A stretch of 64,000 nucleotides of DNA from Muribaculaceae bacterium Isolate-037 (Harlan) (GTDB lineage: Bacteria > Bacteroidota > Bacteroidia > Bacteroidales > Muribaculaceae): NCBI GenBank assembly GCA_003762615.1, contig RIAZ01000002.1:124001-188000 (forward strand). The letters run 5' to 3'. Under the pieces are notes generated by a model, which made no database searches, was not told the DNA's origin, and was given only the letters and a program-made list of their open reading frames with translations. The first letter of the stretch is position 1; every line of letters starts with the position of its first letter. Both the position numbers and the translations under genes were made by a program. Shown here in pieces: positions 61,366-64,000 of the stretch.

Positions 61366-63219
61366 ATGGCAAACACCGAAAAATTATTTGACATGTTTTC
61401 TCCCACCTCAACAGAGGCTTGGAAAGAGAAGATAACTGTCGACCTCAAGGGCGCCGATTTCAACAAGAAACTTGTTTGGCGTACAAATGAGGGCTTTAAT
61501 GTGCAGCCTTTTTATCGTCGCGAGGATCTTGAGCATCTCGCACACATGGGAACTCTTCCAGGTCAGTTCCCTTATGTCAGAGGCACACGTGACAATAACG
61601 ACTGGCTTATTCGACAGCAGATTTCAGGAGAAACTCCTGAAGCGATTAACCGAGAGGCATTGCATGCCATTGACAGAGGGGTTGATTCGATAGGAATCAA
61701 GCTTGAACGTGACACCACAATGGCGGATCTTGAGGTTATACTTGCAGGTATTGACCTTAATAAGGTGGAACTGAATATCGGATGCTGTAATGGTAAGGCT
61801 GTTGCAATAGCAGGGATATTGGTTGAATATATAAAGAAGCATGGTCTTGAAGATAGCTTCCGCGGATCAATTAACTTTGATCCGTTTAAACGTCTTCTCC
61901 GTCATGGCATTTCTTTCCCAAAGGATATAAAAGAAGAGGCGTTGAAGCTGTATGATGTCGTAAAAGACATTAAGAATATACGTTGCTTTGTCGTTGATAG
62001 CTGCATGCTAAATAATGCTGGCGCATATATCACTCAAGAGTTGGGATATGCCCTTGCTTGGGGTGCTGAATGGATGACAATCCTTACTGAGGCAGGAATG
62101 CCGGCATGTGATGCGGCTGGAAGAATCAAATTTAATATGGGCATTTCTTCTAATTATTTTATGGAACTTGCAAAATTCCGTGCAGGACGTATGTTGTGGG
62201 CGGAAATTGTCAAGGCATACGGTGCAGAAGAGGAATGTTGCAAAATGATGGTACACGCAGTGACCAGCCAGTTTAATCAGACAATCTATGATGCTCACGT
62301 AAATCTTCTTCGCTCACAGACTGAGACTATGAGTGCAGCATTGGCAGGTGTAGATTCAATAGAGACTCTTCCATTTGATTTGCAATATAAACGTCCTGAT
62401 GAGTTCAGCGAACGTATTGCACGCAATCAGCAGCTGCTTCTTCGTGAGGAGAGCCATTTGAATAAAGTGGTTGATCCTGCGGGCGGATCTTACTATGTGG
62501 AGACTTTGACAGCCTCAATAGCTGAAGTTGCATGGAATTTATTCAGTGAAGTGGAGGAGCAAGGTGGATTCCTTGCATTGCTTGAAACCGGAGAAATCCA
62601 GAAGAAGGTAAATGAATCCGGAGTTAAACGTCATACAGATGTGGCTCGACGAAAAGAGATTCTTCTTGGAACAAACCAATATCCTAATTTCAATGAGACT
62701 GCTCTTGGTAAATTGGAGAAATCCGGAGAAATCTGTGGTTGCGGATGTAATGCAGCTGTAGAGGATGGTGCGGTAGAGTCATTGATTTTTGATCGTGCAG
62801 CAAGTCAGTTCGAACAGCTCAGACTTGATACAGAACGCAGTGGAAAGCGTCCTAAAGTGTTTATGCTCACGATTGGAAATCTTGCTATGCGTCTTGCTCG
62901 TGCGCAGTTCTCTGCAAACTTCTTCGGTTGTGCCGGATATGAAATAATTGACAATATCGGATTCAATACTGTAAAAGAGGGTGTTGATGCAGCGATTGAG
63001 AAGGGCGCGGATATTGTCGTCCTTTGTTCAAGTGATGACGAATATGCGGAGTTGGCACCTGAGGCCTACAAGGAGCTTGATGGACGTGCGATGTTTGTAG
63101 TTGCCGGAGCTCCGGCATGTATGGAAGATCTCAAGGCTGTTGGCATTGAAGAATTTATCCATGTTCGTGTGAATGTGCTTGACACACTTGTTAAGTTTAA
63201 CGCAAAACTCCTCAACTGA
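61366..63219 (+). CDS. mutA: methylmalonyl-CoA mutase small subunit
   Basis: The non-catalytic partner of the B12-dependent mutase that interconverts succinyl-CoA and methylmalonyl-CoA on the path to propionate. 617 residues: a TIM-barrel part (about 1-480) with [41 protein letters not shown], and a C-terminal Rossmann-like domain (about 485-617). The latter lacks the DxHxxG cobalamin-binding motif, as is normal for the small subunit, and has KVFMLTIGN in its place. The large-subunit gene starts one base after the stop codon. Confidence 0.95.
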   Translation: MANTEKLFDMFSPTSTEAWKEKITVDLKGADFNKKLVWRTNEGFNVQPFYRREDLEHLAHMGTLPGQFPYVRGTRDNNDWLIRQQISGETPEAINREALHAIDRGVDSIGIKLERDTTMADLEVILAGIDLNKVELNIGCCNGKAVAIAGILVEYIKKHGLEDSFRGSINFDPFKRLLRHGISFPKDIKEEALKLYDVVKDIKNIRCFVVDSCMLNNAGAYITQELGYALAWGAEWMTILTEAGMPACDAAGRIKFNMGISSNYFMELAKFRAGRMLWAEIVKAYGAEEECCKMMVHAVTSQFNQTIYDAHVNLLRSQTETMSAALAGVDSIETLPFDLQYKRPDEFSERIARNQQLLLREESHLNKVVDPAGGSYYVETLTASIAEVAWNLFSEVEEQGGFLALLETGEIQKKVNESGVKRHTDVARRKEILLGTNQYPNFNETALGKLEKSGEICGCGCNAAVEDGAVESLIFDRAASQFEQLRLDTERSGKRPKVFMLTIGNLAMRLARAQFSANFFGCAGYEIIDNIGFNTVKEGVDAAIEKGADIVVLCSSDDEYAELAPEAYKELDGRAMFVVAGAPACMEDLKAVGIEEFIHVRVNVLDTLVKFNAKLLN

Positions 63220-63220
63220 C

Positions 63221-64000
63221 ATGAGACCCAATTTCAAAGAAATAGATATTAAAGCAGCGATTGCTGAACGCACGTCTGCCCCCGCGTCGGTTAATAAGGA
63301 AGCCGATTGGATTACAGCCGAGCTTATCCCGGTAAAACCGATATATACAGAAGAAGATCTCAACGGATTAGAGCATCTTGACTTCGTTTCCGGTATCCCT
63401 CCATTTTTGAGAGGTCCGTATAGTGCGATGTATCCCCTTCGTCCTTGGACAATACGCCAATATGCAGGATTCTCGACTGCTGCCGAGTCGAATGCATTCT
63501 ATCGCCGTAATCTTGCTTCCGGTCAAAAAGGACTTTCTGTTGCATTCGACCTTCCTACTCACCGTGGTTATGATGCAAATCATGAGCGTGTGGTTGGAGA
63601 TGTGGGTAAGGCTGGTGTTTCAATCTGTTCGCTTGAAGATATGAAGGTATTGTTCGATGGTATTCCATTGAATAAGATGTCTGTCTCAATGACGATGAAT
63701 GGTGCTGTGCTTCCTGTGCTTGCGTTCTATATCAATGCGGGTCTTGAGCAGGGTGCGAAGCTTGATGAAATGGCAGGTACGATTCAGAATGATATTCTGA
63801 AGGAGTTTATGGTGCGTAACACCTATATCTATCCGCCGTCGTTCTCAATGAAGATCATAGCCGATATCTTTGAATATACTTCAAAGAATATGCCTAAGTT
63901 CAATTCAATTTCAATTTCCGGCTACCACATGCAAGAGGCAGGAGCAACAGCAGACATTGAGTTGGCATATACTTTGGCAGATGGTCTGGAGTATCTGAAG
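63221..64000 (+). CDS. mutB: methylmalonyl-CoA mutase large subunit, 3' end outside the window
   Basis: 260 codons are present before the right edge. The translation starts [16 protein letters not shown] and contains the catalytic-subunit blocks [88 protein letters not shown] and [12 protein letters not shown]. These line the CoA-thioester site around adenosylcobalamin. The cobalamin-binding domain lies beyond the window. The 1-base gap to mutA shows a single operon. Confidence 0.96.
   Translation, partial: MRPNFKEIDIKAAIAERTSAPASVNKEADWITAELIPVKPIYTEEDLNGLEHLDFVSGIPPFLRGPYSAMYPLRPWTIRQYAGFSTAAESNAFYRRNLASGQKGLSVAFDLPTHRGYDANHERVVGDVGKAGVSICSLEDMKVLFDGIPLNKMSVSMTMNGAVLPVLAFYINAGLEQGAKLDEMAGTIQNDILKEFMVRNTYIYPPSFSMKIIADIFEYTSKNMPKFNSISISGYHMQEAGATADIELAYTLADGLEYLK

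Overview
The window reads as a stretch of core chromosome from a gut-type Bacteroidales bacterium (Bacteroidota). The genus cannot be fixed from the sequence; Muribaculaceae or a near relative is a guess. Supporting signs are repeated promoters of the Bacteroidota form (TTTG, 19-20 bases, TAnnTTTG), almost no Shine-Dalgarno sequences, families largely confined to the phylum (DUF5686, DUF4290, DUF4491, DUF1599 next to a BT_3928-type DoxX protein, DcaP-like porin), a TPP riboswitch in front of a TonB-dependent receptor and PnuT, and a B12-dependent methylmalonyl-CoA mutase pair. No phage, transposon, plasmid or CRISPR array was seen.

Layout. 1-7.6 kb: the end of a CYTH gene, a DUF5686 outer-membrane protein, YjbQ, an ECF sigma factor, and a TPP-riboswitch operon for thiamine uptake. 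7.7-12 kb: DEAD-box helicase, then on the minus strand a DUF486 membrane protein, tRNA-dihydrouridine synthase, MTA/SAH nucleosidase and a BASS transporter. 12.2-15.4 kb: flavodiiron protein, uracil-DNA-glycosylase-like protein, DedA, Rpe. 15.5-18.2 kb: tRNA-Ala, a Pif1-like helicase with a TPR tail, DUF4491. 18.2-20.2 kb: agmatine deiminase and N-carbamoylputrescine amidase (putrescine from agmatine). 20.4-24.2 kb: DUF1599, BT_3928-type DoxX, RlmH, NadC, YraN. 24.2-29.2 kb: an MFS transporter with a large inserted domain, endonuclease IV, a SpoU methyltransferase, RadA. 29.3-33.6 kb: DcaP-like porin, Fur-family regulator, DUF1015, a surface-type lipoprotein. 33.7-39.4 kb, minus strand: NhaC antiporter, SerA, SerC, RarA, a HAD phosphatase. 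39.7-48.5 kb, plus strand: FAD oxidoreductase, TsaB, DUF4290, MurA, RimM, a small acidic protein, an OmpA-like protein, and the cobalamin nucleotide-loop set CobU-CobT-CobS-CobC. 48.7-52.4 kb: RecQ and RecJ. 52.7-55.6 kb: alpha/beta hydrolase, membrane-anchored Mur ligase, YccF. 55.7-57.9 kb: tRNA-Leu(GAG) on the minus strand, an outer-membrane protein, then a six-tRNA cluster that is a perfect 303-bp tandem duplication of Gly-Gly-Leu. 57.9-64 kb: GH2 glycosidase, FtsE, and methylmalonyl-CoA mutase small and (partial) large subunits.

Functional links. CobUTSC completes the cofactor used by the mutase at the right end. The thiamine operon is under TPP control but carries no thiamine pyrophosphokinase gene. 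DNA-repair functions are many (endonuclease IV, RadA, RarA, RecQ, RecJ, UDG-like) but scattered. Points that deserve a second look are the membrane Mur ligase/hydrolase pair, DUF1015 with a ParB-like motif near serA-serC, Lys in place of His in SerA, Asp in place of the fosfomycin-target Cys in MurA, the MFS insert, the tandem tRNA duplication, and intrinsic terminators that overlap promoters or coding sequence.
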